64,000 nt of DNA from Irpex lacteus (taxonomy: Eukaryota > Basidiomycota > Agaricomycetes > Polyporales > Irpicaceae): assembly GCA_001986395.2 (NCBI GenBank), contig MQVO02000022.1, positions 186,001 to 250,000 of the forward strand, in the 5' to 3' direction. This document shows positions 23,746 to 36,217 of the stretch, in pieces. The notes under the pieces were generated by a model. The model worked only from the letters and a program-made list of their open reading frames with translations, did no database searches and was not told the origin of the DNA. A program made the position numbers and the translations under genes. Position 1 is the stretch's first letter; each line of letters begins with the position of its first letter.

Positions 23746-26368
23746 ATGTTGGACGTGGCCACTCTCAAGCTTCTATCGCGAGCTGAAATCCAAAAGTTGG
23801 GTAGAGTAAGTCATCGACGACCTGTGCTTGCTCTGCACAACTCTTACTGACGTATACAATCATCAGGCCAATCACATCAAAGCCAATCTCAAGACTGTCA
23901 CGATCATCGAGTTACTCGTCGAGCGCAGCAAGAACAACGAAATTAGTGGTTCAGTCGCGTGAGTCTCCTCATATTACAACGCGTCGGTTGAAAATCTGAC
24001 ACGTCCTCCTAGCGTCCCTACGCGGGCTACGAAGGTTGAACCAGCTGACCCGCCGATTCCTGAGCCTGAACAACCACCGCCTGTAAAGCACTCTTCAAAC
24101 ATGGATTACGGAGAGTCAATATCTGCTGGAATGAGAGCGTTGAGGGTTCTTGACGGAGACACAACAAACCTGCGGGACGGATGTGGTAGCGAGCGAGTCC
24201 ACAAGCCGGATAATGAAAGTAAGGAGTCTTTAGTTTTTTGCTTATTGAGAATTCACTCAACTTCTGCTTCAGACTACGCTGAGATCGCTGCAAGGGTGCC
24301 GGACACGACTACCTCTTGCGGAGAAAGCTCCTCCATTGACGGGAGTCGTCTCGATCTGGCACCATCGTTGCCTTCTACCGGCCGACAGGAGAGTTCTGGG
24401 TTCAAATCCGGTAAGCAGGTACTCTGATTGACTATGTACTGCTCCCATAACTTATGTTACCATAGCGGCTGACTCACAAGTGCTGGCCGATGTCAATGCT
24501 CTTCTACCGTCTACCAGTCCCAACGCAAACGTCGACAACCTCCATACCACCACCTTGACCCCTCCTGGCACCCCGGTCATAGCGGCTGGCTTAGCAGGAA
24601 AGAGTCCTTCTGCAGACCAACCAAACACCCTTATTGTTACTGATCCTGTCAGCTCAAGGTCGCTGTCACCGGACGATTCTAAAGCACGAGGAGATATTTC
24701 CGCAGTGGGCACTCTTAGCCATCCTGCAGCCAGCCCAGTTTCCTCCACTTCTCTAGGACGTCGACCATCTCCACCTTCCGACGTCTATCGACAAAATGCT
24801 CTCCGAACTTCTTCATTGAACGGCATGCGTTCATTCTCACCACTACCACGTCGCCGTCACATGCCATCATCCCCCTTACCTCCCAGCAGCCCGCCCCGAT
24901 CTTCTCCTCAACCAGAAGTCGTTGGCGAACTCCGATCTGAGGAAGGCGGGGCATTGTCCAGCAGCGACGACGCTGAGCGCAATCAAAACTGTCGCCGTAG
25001 TGGCTCGTCCACCTTTGGTGTTTCTCCAGTCGCGAAGGGTGGCGTGGAGAATTCACTTGCCGGGCCACAAGCCCAGTCGCAATCAAACTCGCATGAAGGT
25101 CTTCGCTTGCGAGAGCCCGATTCGGGAGACTCTGCTTATTCGAACGGTGACAACTTCTATCGCGCGCCTCCATCGGAAGATTCGGTCAACCCTGAACCAA
25201 TGTGCGCGAAGACTTATCAAGATATTCTTAGGACAACCAAGTCTCTCTCAGAGTCGTTCAGAGATGTGATTGTTGACGGTCAGAATACGGCGCGCGATGT
25301 GCATAGCGCTGAAATGGACGCGTACCTTTCTCGTCACAAATTGGCTCAAGAACGAGGCAGCTTTTGGCGAATGTATCTCTGGACATCCACGTGGACCAAT
25401 CCTGCGATGAAGTGGAATCGAACTGCTCTTTGGAAGCAACCTATGGACCTGATACGTGCTGGCGGTAAGTATGTCGAAGTAGACAGCGATGATCCGAGAT
25501 TGCAGGTTCAGCTGCCTCGCTCGGGTGGTGGGGCCGGGAAGAAAAATGGATTTGAGGTCGATGAACAGGCGGAACAGGCCCACGGGGATGCTCACAGGAC
25601 TGGAGTGTCGAACGGAGGTGTTCAATCGTCCCCAAACCTCGTCGTTGCGGAACAATCTGGACTTGGCGCAAGTCAGCAAGGCGAAGAGTCGTAAGTTGAT
25701 GTCTGTATCAGTTTTCCGTGCATTTATTGAAAACCTGTTTCTTGTTCTAGCAGCTCTCCATCGGTGTTGCAAAAGTACATGATACATCGGGCAGTGAGCG
25801 AACCCACCCGCTCTCCAGAATTGTGAGTCGCTGCATACGGTAATGCTCGAGTTTTAGTCTCATCTTTGCTTCCCCTAGGTTGTTCTCTCCACAATCTCAA
25901 ACGTCAGCAGTGAGCGAGCCGTTACGCAGCAACAAGCGACCTCGTGAAGATACTTCAGATGCAGTTGAGAGCGAGCAACGCTCTGTACCTAAAATTGCAC
26001 GAAGAGGCGATTATTCTATGATCAGCCCTTTGAACTATCGCCATAACTCCTCCGACGATCAGTCCGAATCCTCCTCCCCGATCATCCCTACCCGCCTTTT
26101 CCAAGACCCTGCATCTCCAAGTTCGGGCGAAGAGGACTATGTAGACGAGAAGAGCGTCGAGTCTATTTTGGACGGACTGTTCAACATCGACGACCAGCCT
26201 AATGGAAAGGTGAAGGGAGGAGAACAGAGGGGCGGGCTATCTTTCGCCCCGTTCTTTAATGGTATAGAAGACATTCAGGCAGGTGTGGTCGAGATTGTAG
26301 ATGAGGAGGGTGAAAGGCACAGGAGGTACAGCGCTGCGTCCAAGGGCAAGGGCAGAGCTATTGCCTAG
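23746..26368 (+). CDS. Large disordered protein with SAP-like N-terminus, function unknown
   Basis: At least seven exons encode about 760 residues; the start at 23746 opens exon 1 (to 23805), which splices in frame. The first 45 residues (LKLLSRAEIQKLGR, then ANHIKANLKTVTIIELLVE) resemble a SAP helix-turn-helix (a short DNA- or RNA-binding fold), but this is inferred by eye. The rest is rich in Ser, Pro, Thr and acidic residues and is probably disordered. One more structured block is conserved-looking: about 25200-25460, with KTYQDILRTTKSLSESFRDV and a Trp-rich WRMYLWTSTWTNPAMKWN. The C-terminus has acidic clusters and a short basic run (KRPRED). I do not recognise a named ortholog. A nuclear role is likely but not shown. 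Confidence 0.7.
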
Positions 26369-28896
26369 AATACGTGAAGTACATGAGGTACGCTAAAGGT
26401 ACCCTTGCGGATCTTGTATCTAGAATTTAATGCACTGTGGTTTACATTTCTTTCGTTTGTCCTCGTCACTGCGATTGTCCACGTTGCGTCGTCACGCAGA
26501 TGCATCTACGTCAAATGTGCATTTGACTGAGACGATTCTCACTCCACCCCAAGTTACCAGTACTGCAGTCTGCTATGACTTGGGAGCATTCAATATTTAC
26601 GCACCATGACCTTTAAGCGACCTTACTATCGGTGCGATCAGCATTATTTGAAACCAGTCGAAAGCGTGCTGTAGGCACCGTTGGGTTCAAGCGTCACAAT
26701 TGTTTCTTTGAATCGCCTACTAATACTACGAGTGCTATATTGATTGTCAGGCTGTTCAGGTTTAAGGTAGCTCACGAACATGCTGTTGCCATTAGTCCTT
26801 GGTACAGGCTCCCACTGCATGTACGCTCCGGACGTTAGACCTCTGGCTCCGGTGTGCTGCCAACTTTTCGTCTTGTGTTGCCTTCAGGCCTGTAAAAGGT
26901 TAGATAAGATTTGAATATTACTATAATCGCACCCCTCCCCACTGCTCTGAGGCATCCATGCAATCGTATGGCTCGCATATATATCTATGTACGTTGACTG
27001 GTCTGATGGATCACAAGGCAGAAACTTCGTAAATGCCTGTGGCAGATGTCTACTAAGCGTATGCACGGCAATAAATAGACTATACCGTCACCAACTTGAA
27101 CACCGCTTCGCACGTCGTACTATCTCCGCTCAGACGTCGGCGAGAGACATGCGTTAGGCCTTACTAGACTGCAGTAAGCAAGTGATAATGAAGTTGATCT
27201 TGGACATCCAATGTCCCGGAATTTAGACTTCTAGTCTGATTTTCTTCTGACCTGCTGACAGGCACTCGGACTTTAGAGCTTCTCGTGGCCGATCGTGTAT
27301 ACCTGCGGGTTTCGCGGATATATTACTTGCCGTCAGAAAGTGGCAAAGACCGATTGCCTGCCTAGAAATTCCAGGAACTACCATCATTTCGCTCGTTTGA
27401 CGTACATACGGCAGTAGTGCGAGACAAAAGCCGAGCCTTTCTGAGGTGCAACGTGGAATCTGCACTAGCACAAATAGTCACACTAGCGCAGGCTATGGTA
27501 TCTGGCCTAAACGTATAGGGAAGGTATGAACCAGTCGATGCGAAACGATACGACAATGAAGTAATCAGTCTCAGGCTCATATGTACTTACGGTTGGCCCC
27601 TGGGCGCAGGTCAAGTTTGCCTCGTAGACGCTGGATTTGAGCGGTGTCAGGGGTGCGGATGGCACTCCGTTACTGATTCGTGACCGCTACTCAGACTTCG
27701 AGACACAGAAACGGCTTCGCTGTTTCTCAACCTTGGTAAGTGGAACATGAACATGACCTCCTCGGTGCGCTACTGTCCGACTATATTGGTTTCAAAGCCT
27801 GTCATATACAGATTGTAATCGAGTTTAGTAAGAACTCTGCCGATGTCGTTGTAAACATGCAGGCCCGCCGTGTATGTCCACTGTGACCGTGAAATGGAGC
27901 TCTGAGGGATCCGGAGTATAGTCAGTTGAGGGTGGCTGTACCAAGGTTGCCTATAGTCTGCCGCCCTGATAGTAACAAGGCGCGACAGAGAGCAGAGCGC
28001 AATACAGTATCTGTAAGAGATTGAATATACTGTAACCGCTGTACTGTGCAACTCGTATGTTACTCCGACCGCACACTTACATATAGCCTGTACAAATCGG
28101 ACAATTGCCTATTCAGGCAATGGACGGTTATTCTCTCCGCCAATGACATAAAGCATAGCTCTGGAGTGGCTAATCAATGATTAATGAAAACCGATAATCC
28201 ATAATACTGTACCCACATAGTTACGCGTACGCTGAGCAGGGCTGTTTAATACATATAATCGTAGACGTATAGTATTAGGCAGATTCCAAGTTGAAAACTT
28301 AAGGCTACTCATGGCCCGCTCCATCGAACACGATTAATCCGAACGCACATACAAAAGCCATAGATACACGCGGGAGACTGTTCAGACCAGCTTCACTCTA
28401 CATGTAGTCGACTTAGCGTATGTGAGCTTGAGGACAGTCTGTCACATCGCTGACTTGTCTGGTAACATCACAGTCACACAAGGACCCCGGCAGGTGACGG
28501 CCGACCAACCTTATGGACAAACTTGACCTGCGCCCATGGGCCAACCGTAATGTACTGTCACTCAAGGAAATATGACGATATGAATGGAATACTTGTGCAT
28601 TAGAGGTCCAGGTATCGCAAGCTAAGTGTACTAAGCTACATACAACGTGTACGAGGAACGACGAATAAGACGAGTGTTACAGAAGCAGCATGATTGTGTC
28701 TATGATATGTATGAGAAGATTAATAAATAATCCGAACGAGCCTTTAACGATACATGGGTAGGGAATGACGCGTGACAGTTCACCTGGGAAAAGGTGACGA
28801 TATCGATGAGCGTACCACAACTAGAAGCAGAGCCTAGGGCAACCTATAAAAATTGCAGAGTTGACATCTCCAGGGCTAAGGCCAAGGCAGAAGTAA
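26369..28896. other. Gene-poor A+T-leaning intergenic block
   Basis: No frame longer than about 95 codons occurs and none has a recognisable domain. The sequence becomes A+T-richer than its surroundings from about 27.9 kb to 28.9 kb, with many TAC/GTA steps. No terminal repeats, transposase fragments or tRNA-like folds were seen. The right end is the 3' flank of the PAL gene. Confidence 0.45.
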
Positions 28897-31667
28897 TTAG
28901 GCCTTGTGCAGCATCTGCACCACCGTGCGCTGAATCTTGCCGTCGCGAATAGCCTGAAGGTAAGAAAAAGACAAATAGACAATCAGCACGTTTGCACTAA
29001 CAGTAAGGGTTTAGTAAAAAGATAAGATATGTACGTACCTCGTGGATCAGCGAAATATTCTGTCCGATGGAAAGTTCCTCGGAGCCAGGACCATCCTCCC
29101 AGTTGTGGAAGTTCTCGAGACCGTGCAATCTGATGCCGAGAGTGAGCCTAACAAACTCGTAGAGTGCCTTGGTCTTGCCGAGATATTGGCTCGCAGGTGC
29201 AGGACCCTTCTTGCCCTCCAAGTATTCAGCACGAAGACTTTGGAGTCGGATAGCGCCCTGCTCGGCCAACTCGGCACGGAATGCAACCACGTTCGCGATA
29301 GCAGAGACCGCCTCAGTGCCCTCAGTAGCGAAGAAGTCGATGATAGGGGTTGTGGTGGCAGCTGCAACGGCTTGCAGACGAGGACCAGCATCTGCACTGC
29401 TGGTGTTCTCCAACGCCTTGGCAATGGCCTTCACGACGCGCGGGTACAGCGTATCAAGCTGAGAGGTGGAAAGATGGGAGCCGAAGTGACGGTTGAGAAG
29501 GTCGCGGGTGAGAGTGTTGATCGAGGCAGAGTAGTCATACTGGAGCGCACGAAGATCGAGCGCCTGGCAGAGAGCGAGGATGTAAGAAGACGTCAATAGC
29601 GAGAGAACTTCTAGGGAGTTGATGGTAGCACGCGCAGATATCAGTGCGAGAGAGCTGCGAGAGATGTCAGAGTTGAGATGACTATAGTAATTATGAAGAC
29701 ACGTACTTGACAGCCTGATTATGGAGCTCGGCCGATTGGACATGGGTAGAGACGGGATTGGCGAGGTAGCCCAGCTCGCCGACGTACGCGGCGGTGTGGA
29801 TGTCAATACCCTTTGCGAAGTAGTTGTGAGAAGCATCAGTTGCTGCGAGGTTTGGCGGCAAGCCTCGGTTCATCTGAGGGTTGACGAGCTCAGTGCACTG
29901 CGCGAACAACAGCTTGCCAATATGATGCAAGGCAAGACGGGTCTTCTCCATCGCATTAGTGACAGCCATCGCCTGGAAGTTGCCTCCGTGATGAACAATG
30001 CCGGTCTCTCCATCGATGAGCGGGTTATCGGTAGCTAGATTAACCGCAGCGAAAGTCGTGATCATCAGCCGTGATAATCAAGAACATTTGGAAGAGATGA
30101 AACGTACTGCAGTTGCACTCAAGTGTCACGACTTCGAGTGCAGAAAGAATATCCTCGACCTGAGGGCCTAGGAACTGAGCAGAGGTGCGCAGTGGGTAGC
30201 GATCCTGACGGAGTTCGCCTGCGTCTTCGTCGATATGACATTCTTCCTCCTCTCCGGTGGCAAGACGAGAGCCACTCAGCAAGTCAAGAATGTTCGCAGC
30301 AACTTCGACTTGTCCCGGATGGGGCCGAGCAACTCCGTGGATGAAGGGATCGAACGAGCCCTTCGAACCGAGCATGGCCTCTGTGCCCATGGCCGTAGCG
30401 ACCTGAGCGAGCAGAGTAAGATGAACAGCATCGTTAAGCGCAAGAGCAGCCACCGAGGCAGAGAACGCGGTTCCGTTCAGGATGCCGAGGTGCTCCTTAG
30501 AGCTTAGAGGTATAGGCTCGACACCGTGAGCTGCAAGTGCCTGGCTTGAAGGTACAATCTTGCGAGCGCCGAAGGATGCTGGGCCATCGAACACGCGGAT
30601 GGTCGGATTTCCTATGAGGGTTCCCGCGATGTAAGAAAGTGGAGACAGATCTGCAATCCAGATTAGATCCGTTAGCCGCATGATTCAAGATCACAAAGAT
30701 GCCACCGAGATGAGACAGGCGAACCTGGCTGCATCTCAGCAGAGGAAATTCTGCGCACCTCCGGAAGCTGAGATACTGCCGCGCAGCGGCACGAGAGGTG
30801 TAATATTTTCTCGCAAAAGGGTGTTCATCTTCTCGATAAGCTCCCAGCGGACACCGGAGTGGCCACGAATGAGGGAGTTCATGCGGATAAGGATTGCACC
30901 CCGAACCCATGCCTCTGGCATGCTGGTCGAAGTGAGAGGGTCAGACAACGGGAGCCCCGGAAGAGGCTCGTTGGTCGAGGATGGAAGTACACCAGCATGT
31001 TGGTGCTGAAGAAGTGCATGACCCAACAAGAGTGGGTTGTTCGTACGGGTATCAGCTATGCATCAAGAAATGAGTATAATTGAGACACAATTAAATCACA
31101 GCAACCTTACCACTACCGCCGAAGCCTGTGCTCACACCGTACACACTCTTCTCTGCACCGACCTTGCCCACGATCACCTGCCTGCTTGCAAGCACACGGT
31201 CACGAACCTCGGGAGAATCGTCGAGGTTAACTTCTGCACCATAACGTGCAGTAGCAGTGACCGCGGGAATCGAAAGAGAGTTCCCGTCAATGACCACGGG
31301 TGTACCCGACCTAATCAACATTCAATGACATGCATTAGTTCTACCGCCTCCATACAAACAAGAAATTTACGCACCGGAAAGAGCTGAGGGCCTCGTAGGA
31401 CTCGATGAACTTTGCGTACATGGCAGGACGACTTTTGCCGTCGTTGAAGACAGCTTCCGGTCGTGCGTGCCCATTCGCGTGTCCGTTCGAATGTCCATTC
31501 GAGCGCCCATTCGAAGTGCCGTTTGTGGCAGCGACGAGAGGGAGAGAAGGTTTGCGAGCGGGGGTCTCGAGATGAGAGGGGTGGAGAATATCTGCGACGG
31601 AAGGCATGTCTATGTCTGACGTTGAGGCCAGATATGAGGAGAAGTTGAGTGTGAGGGTACGGTCCAT
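28897..31667 (-). CDS. PAL: Phenylalanine ammonia-lyase
   Basis: Seven exons encode about 770 residues. The enzyme removes ammonia from L-phenylalanine to give trans-cinnamate, the entry to phenylpropanoid metabolism; it acts as a cytosolic homotetramer. The signature region reads [11 protein letters not shown], then [20 protein letters not shown], then [15 protein letters not shown]. The Ala-Ser-Gly triad that cyclises to the MIO cofactor is present, and a 108-nt intron (30758-30651) begins one base after its Gly codon. Further family motifs are [28 protein letters not shown] and [18 protein letters not shown]. The protein ends [13 protein letters not shown]. The N-terminus holds a low-complexity run of NGH/NGR units. 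Two starts are possible: 31667 (used here) or 31607, which opens [18 protein letters not shown] lies at 31691-31685, only 18 bp from the first ATG but 78 bp from the second, which favours the inner start. Confidence 0.95.
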
Positions 31668-31684
31668 AGGCTTGTGACGGGAGT

Positions 31685-31691
31685 CTTTATA
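31685..31691 (-). promoter_or_regulatory. Candidate TATA box of PAL
   Basis: TATAAAG on the minus strand. Its distance to the downstream PAL start codon at 31607 (78 bp) suits a TATA element, while its distance to the ATG at 31667 (18 bp) does not. Identification is by motif only. Confidence 0.35.
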
Positions 31692-32744
31692 TTCGATGCG
31701 GGAAAGGAGGATATGGCAGGTGGATGGTCGCTTGGCTGAATGACGATTTCAGTTCAACAACTGGATACGAACTGCCCCGATCCCAGGATCCAGAACAGCC
31801 ATTTAGCTGCCACCCCTTGTATCTGCCCATGGCTTGCGTTAATTTAGAGCTGAATCAGACATTTTCCACGGGACCCTCTTGCCGTACCAGCTCCGCCGGG
31901 TCCGAGATGCCACCAGATCCCCCGGCCGGCTGCCTCCTGGGCTCACTTGCCTCCTCGCTAAACCACAACCAGTAGGAAAGCGATTATGAGGTAAAAGTAG
32001 TCTCATAAGCCTACCATGCGTTCAATTCAGTGTCGCATTTCAGATGTGGATTATTTCCGACTCCTCTGCGGACGCCAGCATCACCTGAAGCAAAAGGTGC
32101 ATGCTCTCCTCAGGCCTCCGAAACTCACATCTTTAGATCCGCCCGGCCGGAGTACAGGTAGTCTGTGCGGTCAGGAAACACAGGAATGCAACCCTCCATC
32201 TATTCCCCCACAGAGCAACCAACATGCCTCTCTCTCGATCCCACCTGAGAACGGATCCGCTACGTTGGTTGCTGTGCTCTTGACAGCGCAGAAAGCTGCC
32301 TTAGCGTCTGCGAAGATTCGTCCGTTCCTGATGACTGCAGCAGCACCGGTGTGTGTCCAGTGGTGATCATCATCCAGTCACTGTTCGCATTGTGTTTCCC
32401 GCCAGATCAACTCTGCCAGTCCCTTGACGCCTGTCACGATCACTTCACGCCCATGTCTTGCTCATGTCCGCTGGGATCTCCCTACTTTCCTAATGCCAGC
32501 ACAGCCAATGGTCCTGATAGATGGCTGCTAGCAACAAGAAAGTACAATGACCCGTACTGCCCCGTCTCCGACAAGTGCGCAAATGGTTTTCATAGTGAGT
32601 CACATTCATTGTACAACACCGCATCTTATCCCAGGATTCCAATGTCATTACTCTACTTTTCCAAGAGGCTGGTTCTGCAATTCGTCCTGCAGTGCATAAC
32701 TCGGCTTCAAAGTACCACGACCCCGACGTCTCCCATGTAAAATC
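31692..32744. other. Region between PAL and a small minus-strand gene
   Basis: Contains the upstream flank of PAL. No gene is identified. On the minus strand at about 32355-32215, a short segment resembles protein (TGAAAVIRNGRIFADAKAAF) and echoes YTGAASVFADTR in the small gene next door. It may be a relic of a related exon. Open frames on the + strand here overlap it and show no domain. Confidence 0.3.
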
Positions 32745-33078
32745 CTATGTACTTCCCAGGGAAGGCTTCATGAAAACCAGCGCTGTGGGCGACAATTCGA
32801 TAACGCCCTTGACAGCCTCAGAACGCTTCTCAAGCACGCTGGCTAAACTCACGTACGCTGGCCATTCGTCTTCTATCTCTAGGACACGCGTGTCAGCGAA
32901 GACAGAGGCAGCGCCGGTGTATAGGTACGGCCATCCAGAACTGCGGTATACAGTTGTCTACGCGCCTTCGCACGGAGGTACTAACACTCACTAGTACTCA
33001 CTCCACGCACCGTTCTGCCATCTTGGCATCGAACTGAAACCGAGGAATGGTGTTGAGGGACTTCTCCTCATCGCTCAT
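32745..33078 (-). CDS. Possible two-exon gene for an 87-residue protein
   Basis: Exon 1 33078-33011 (start MSDEEKSLNTIPRFQFDAKM) and exon 2 32940-32745 join in frame (68 + 196 nt = 88 codons including the stop) across a 70-nt intron with a GTGCGT donor and CCGCAG acceptor. The second exon contains YLYTGAASVFADTR and EKRSEAVKGVIELSPTALVF, which look like folded protein. I do not recognise a family. Downstream minus-strand sequence also looks partly coding in other frames, so this may be the 5' part of a longer gene that is broken or has further introns I did not resolve. Confidence 0.4.
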
Positions 33079-35346
33079 CGATTCTCCTTAAGCTTGTATT
33101 GTCACACAGGCTATGTTGGACCTGAACTCGATGGGAACCCGACGCAATGCAAACGTCGGGGCATTTTCGAAGCTTTCCACCCTAGATAACCAATTATCCC
33201 ACATCGTTGAGAGATGTATGGAAGATTTTACTCGACTATCGTCACTAGTAGATGCACACTTATTATTAGTGCCACAAAAATGTAACAACTGGACCTTGAA
33301 ACTCACTTCGACCCCGTGCCCACTTGGTTTCCTACGACGTGTCCTTCTTTCATCCTTGCGCGCTCCTTGATAGCGTATGCAGGATATTAAGCTTTGCGCC
33401 CCAATATCCGTCTGACGCACGCCTACGTCTTACCTGCAGCTGGCTGAATTGTATCGATAGCCCGACGCACGACATGGCTCTCCATACGTGAAATCAGCAG
33501 ACAATTCGCCATTGGTGTTATGTTCCGGCCGGGATGTATGAGTGGATAGCAGCCTCTGTCACTTGGCTATCGGAAGGTCATTGCAATGCATGCATGTCGT
33601 ATGGCGCTATGGTGCAACACACCACCCTGCATATGTTCAAGTATCAGCATTAATAGCGACTTTACTCTGTAACAGGAAAGTCACTCGTACGTGAACGATG
33701 ACGATAAGTACGTCGGGTATCTTTACGGCAGTAGCCACCGTGTCTATGCCTTCTGGTCGAACGTTCTGGGATCACGATTGGCTGTTCCATCCCTTGTCCG
33801 AAGAGCAGATACCTCCTGTGGTCCCGGTCAGTTTGACTCCTTCCCTGGATTGGACAGAAGGCTTTGCTACCCGAACACCGTGGCCGCGGGTTCTCGCGAG
33901 CTATTGGTCGCCTTGATCAGAATGTACCTATACCTTTTGATAAGAGCCAAGTTGAAGGAGGTCTAGAGCCGTTATCTATGCTGCTGATAATAAGACCGCC
34001 ACATCTATTAGCTAGTTGAGCGTACTATGAACCTCGTGGACTCAGCTTGTACGATAGCTGGCGGGACCTATTGGGAAGTCATTGGTGGCCCAACTAATGG
34101 TAGGGACCAGAGCGATGTTTCTGTCTCGGACTGTAATGTTTCTGGTAGATTCGAGTCGCTGTTCGGGACCTACAATTCAGCAAATGAAGAAGGTAGGTCG
34201 CTAAGACAGCACAACAGAACGGACATGGGTGTGTTTACAGTGCAAAACGTCGCTGCCAATACGAATCACTGCCCGACAGTAATGTACCTATCCTCCAGCG
34301 TATCGCGCAAATAATTGGAGCCGTTTGCGATAAATTCTTCTCGACGCTAAAACATAAGGAGAAGAGCAAGGAGAAGGCCCTTGGTGAGAAAAGTCAAAAG
34401 AATGAATACTCACAATGCAGTAGATTCCAGTGTTTCGTCCAATCGCGCATTACTTTACACTATAGGCTACTACTCAGTTGATTGTGAGTAAGGCCGACTC
34501 GATGAGCGAATAGGCTGGCAGGAGGCCATTGAGCCAGGCTGAACCGAACCGAGAATATTCCCTCAATACGTTTCCCATGTGAACTTCTGTCGTCGAGACG
34601 AAACCGTCAGCTTCCGTCGGATCCGAATGAACAGTGTATTCCCGTACCGTACTCACGACCCTGGCAATCATACCATTTCGACAGCCATAACATCAACGTT
34701 TATTGGACGTGATCGCGCAGGAACGGCCATCGTCATAAAACCTGTGCCATATTAGCTTACGAGACAGGGCATCGATGTTCCTCCACCGAGGCTTGTGAGA
34801 TCTACCTGTCGTTGGAATAAATAATCAGTGTCAATGATCTCTCATCACTTGTCTCATCCCAGAGACAAGGCTTGACTTCTGCGACGTGCGGAGCGGGAGC
34901 CAGGAAGTAAGCAACTCAATACGCTCTTTGTCGCCTTGCGTGAGAGTTCAAACGTTCATCCGTAACTCCGGTCAAGGCGAATCGCTGACGAATAGCCAAC
35001 GAAGACATTCAGTCGGGATAACACCCGCCTCTTCCATCCAATTGGGCTGTGTCTTCAAGTATATCTGCACCATTGCATAATCAGAACAACAGAACAATTC
35101 CACCGATATCATGTATGTCAAATATAACAAGTCAAATGAGGAGACGTATCTGGCATGCTGGCAGTTGTGAGAGAAGTTGCAGTCGACGCTCACAGAAGAC
35201 TGTGAACGAATACCGCCACAAGGCCGCCACATGCCCAAATAGGGAACACTATCACGTGGATCCTTTCTTCACTTCTGACTTCCATCTTCTCGGGCACTAC
35301 TCCTTCTCTAGACTCTGTTCTTCACACTTACTTCACACGTTAACCA
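33079..35346. other. Unassigned region upstream of FCF1
   Basis: Several open segments on the + strand carry splice-like signals but no domain: 33113-33370, 33691-33966, and 34027-34191, the last with a GTAGGT donor and an acceptor near 34239 leading to a stop after about 80 residues. The minus strand is also open at 33088-33420. The stretch just before 35347 must contain the FCF1 promoter and leader; it is C/T-rich. No repeat or mobile-element feature was recognised. Confidence 0.3.
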
Positions 35347-36217
35347 ATGGTAAGCTACTAGCATCACTTTATACCCGACGTATGCTCAAGATAACGCAGG
35401 GAAAGGCCAAGAAAACTCGCAAGTTCGCTACGGTTAAGCGTATGCTGAACCCAAATGACATCCGGCTGTACGTATTGCACACAAGACACAGTGGATTGCT
35501 CTCACGACTCTTTCAGTAAGGAGAATCAAGCGAAACAACAGAAGAAAGAGGCAGAAGCAAAAGAGAAGGCTGAACGCCGAGTGTGAGTAGCAGTTACCGT
35601 TCAACATACAGCCGATGTCTCATAATTTTCGGCCTCATCAGAACTCAAGTTGCTTCGTCTCTTTTTCTGCAACACAACGATGCTCTCGTTCCTCCTTACC
35701 GCGTTCTCATCGACACAAATTTCATCAACTTTAGCCTGCAGAACAAATTGGAACTCATAGGCGGGATGATGGATTGTTTGTATGCAAAGTGTGAGTAATC
35801 CTCATCTACAACGCCCGAAGTTTGAGAGAGGAGATCATTGAAACTCGATTCTTCAGGCATACCGTGTGTAACAGACTGTGTCATGGCTGAGTTGGAGAAG
35901 TTGGGGCACAGATACCGGGTTGCTTTAAGGTGCGTACCGCAGTTGTGCAGTGTTCCCACATTAGACTCATTTAGACACTCTTTCGCGGCAGAATCGCTCG
36001 AGACCCACGATTTGAACGCCTAGCGTGCTCGCACTCGGGCACATATGCGGATGACTGTCTTGTGCAACGGGTGACGTCGCATCGGTGCTTCATCGTTGCC
36101 ACCTGCGATCGTGAGCTTCGCAGACGGATACGTAAGATACCTGGTGTACCATTGATGTACATCGTGCGAAGAAGATACGCTATCGAACGTCTACCAGACC
36201 AGGGCGCACCAGTGTAA
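35347..36217 (+). CDS. FCF1: rRNA-processing protein Fcf1 (PIN domain)
   Basis: Six exons: 35347-35349, 35400-35467, 35517-35582, 35642-35790, 35857-35929, 35992-36217. They give exactly 194 residues; the yeast protein is 189. Exon 1 is only the ATG; the next exon opens [17 protein letters not shown], which together reproduce the conserved eukaryotic start of Fcf1. PIN-domain motifs are plain: [20 protein letters not shown] with the first acidic residue, [31 protein letters not shown] and [19 protein letters not shown]. Fcf1 is a core component of the small-subunit processome needed for early pre-18S rRNA cleavages in the nucleolus. In yeast, a catalytic site of its PIN fold appears degenerate compared with Utp24-type activity claims, so nuclease activity should not be assumed. 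All exons are short and none alone would be found as a long open frame. Confidence 0.95.

Noticed and set aside
24396..24412. GGTTCAAATCC, resembling a tRNA T-arm
   Set aside because: It lies at an exon end of the SAP-like gene, and no acceptor stem or anticodon arm can be drawn around it.
29042..29599. 185-codon plus-strand frame
   Set aside because: Antisense to the last large PAL exon, with no domain.
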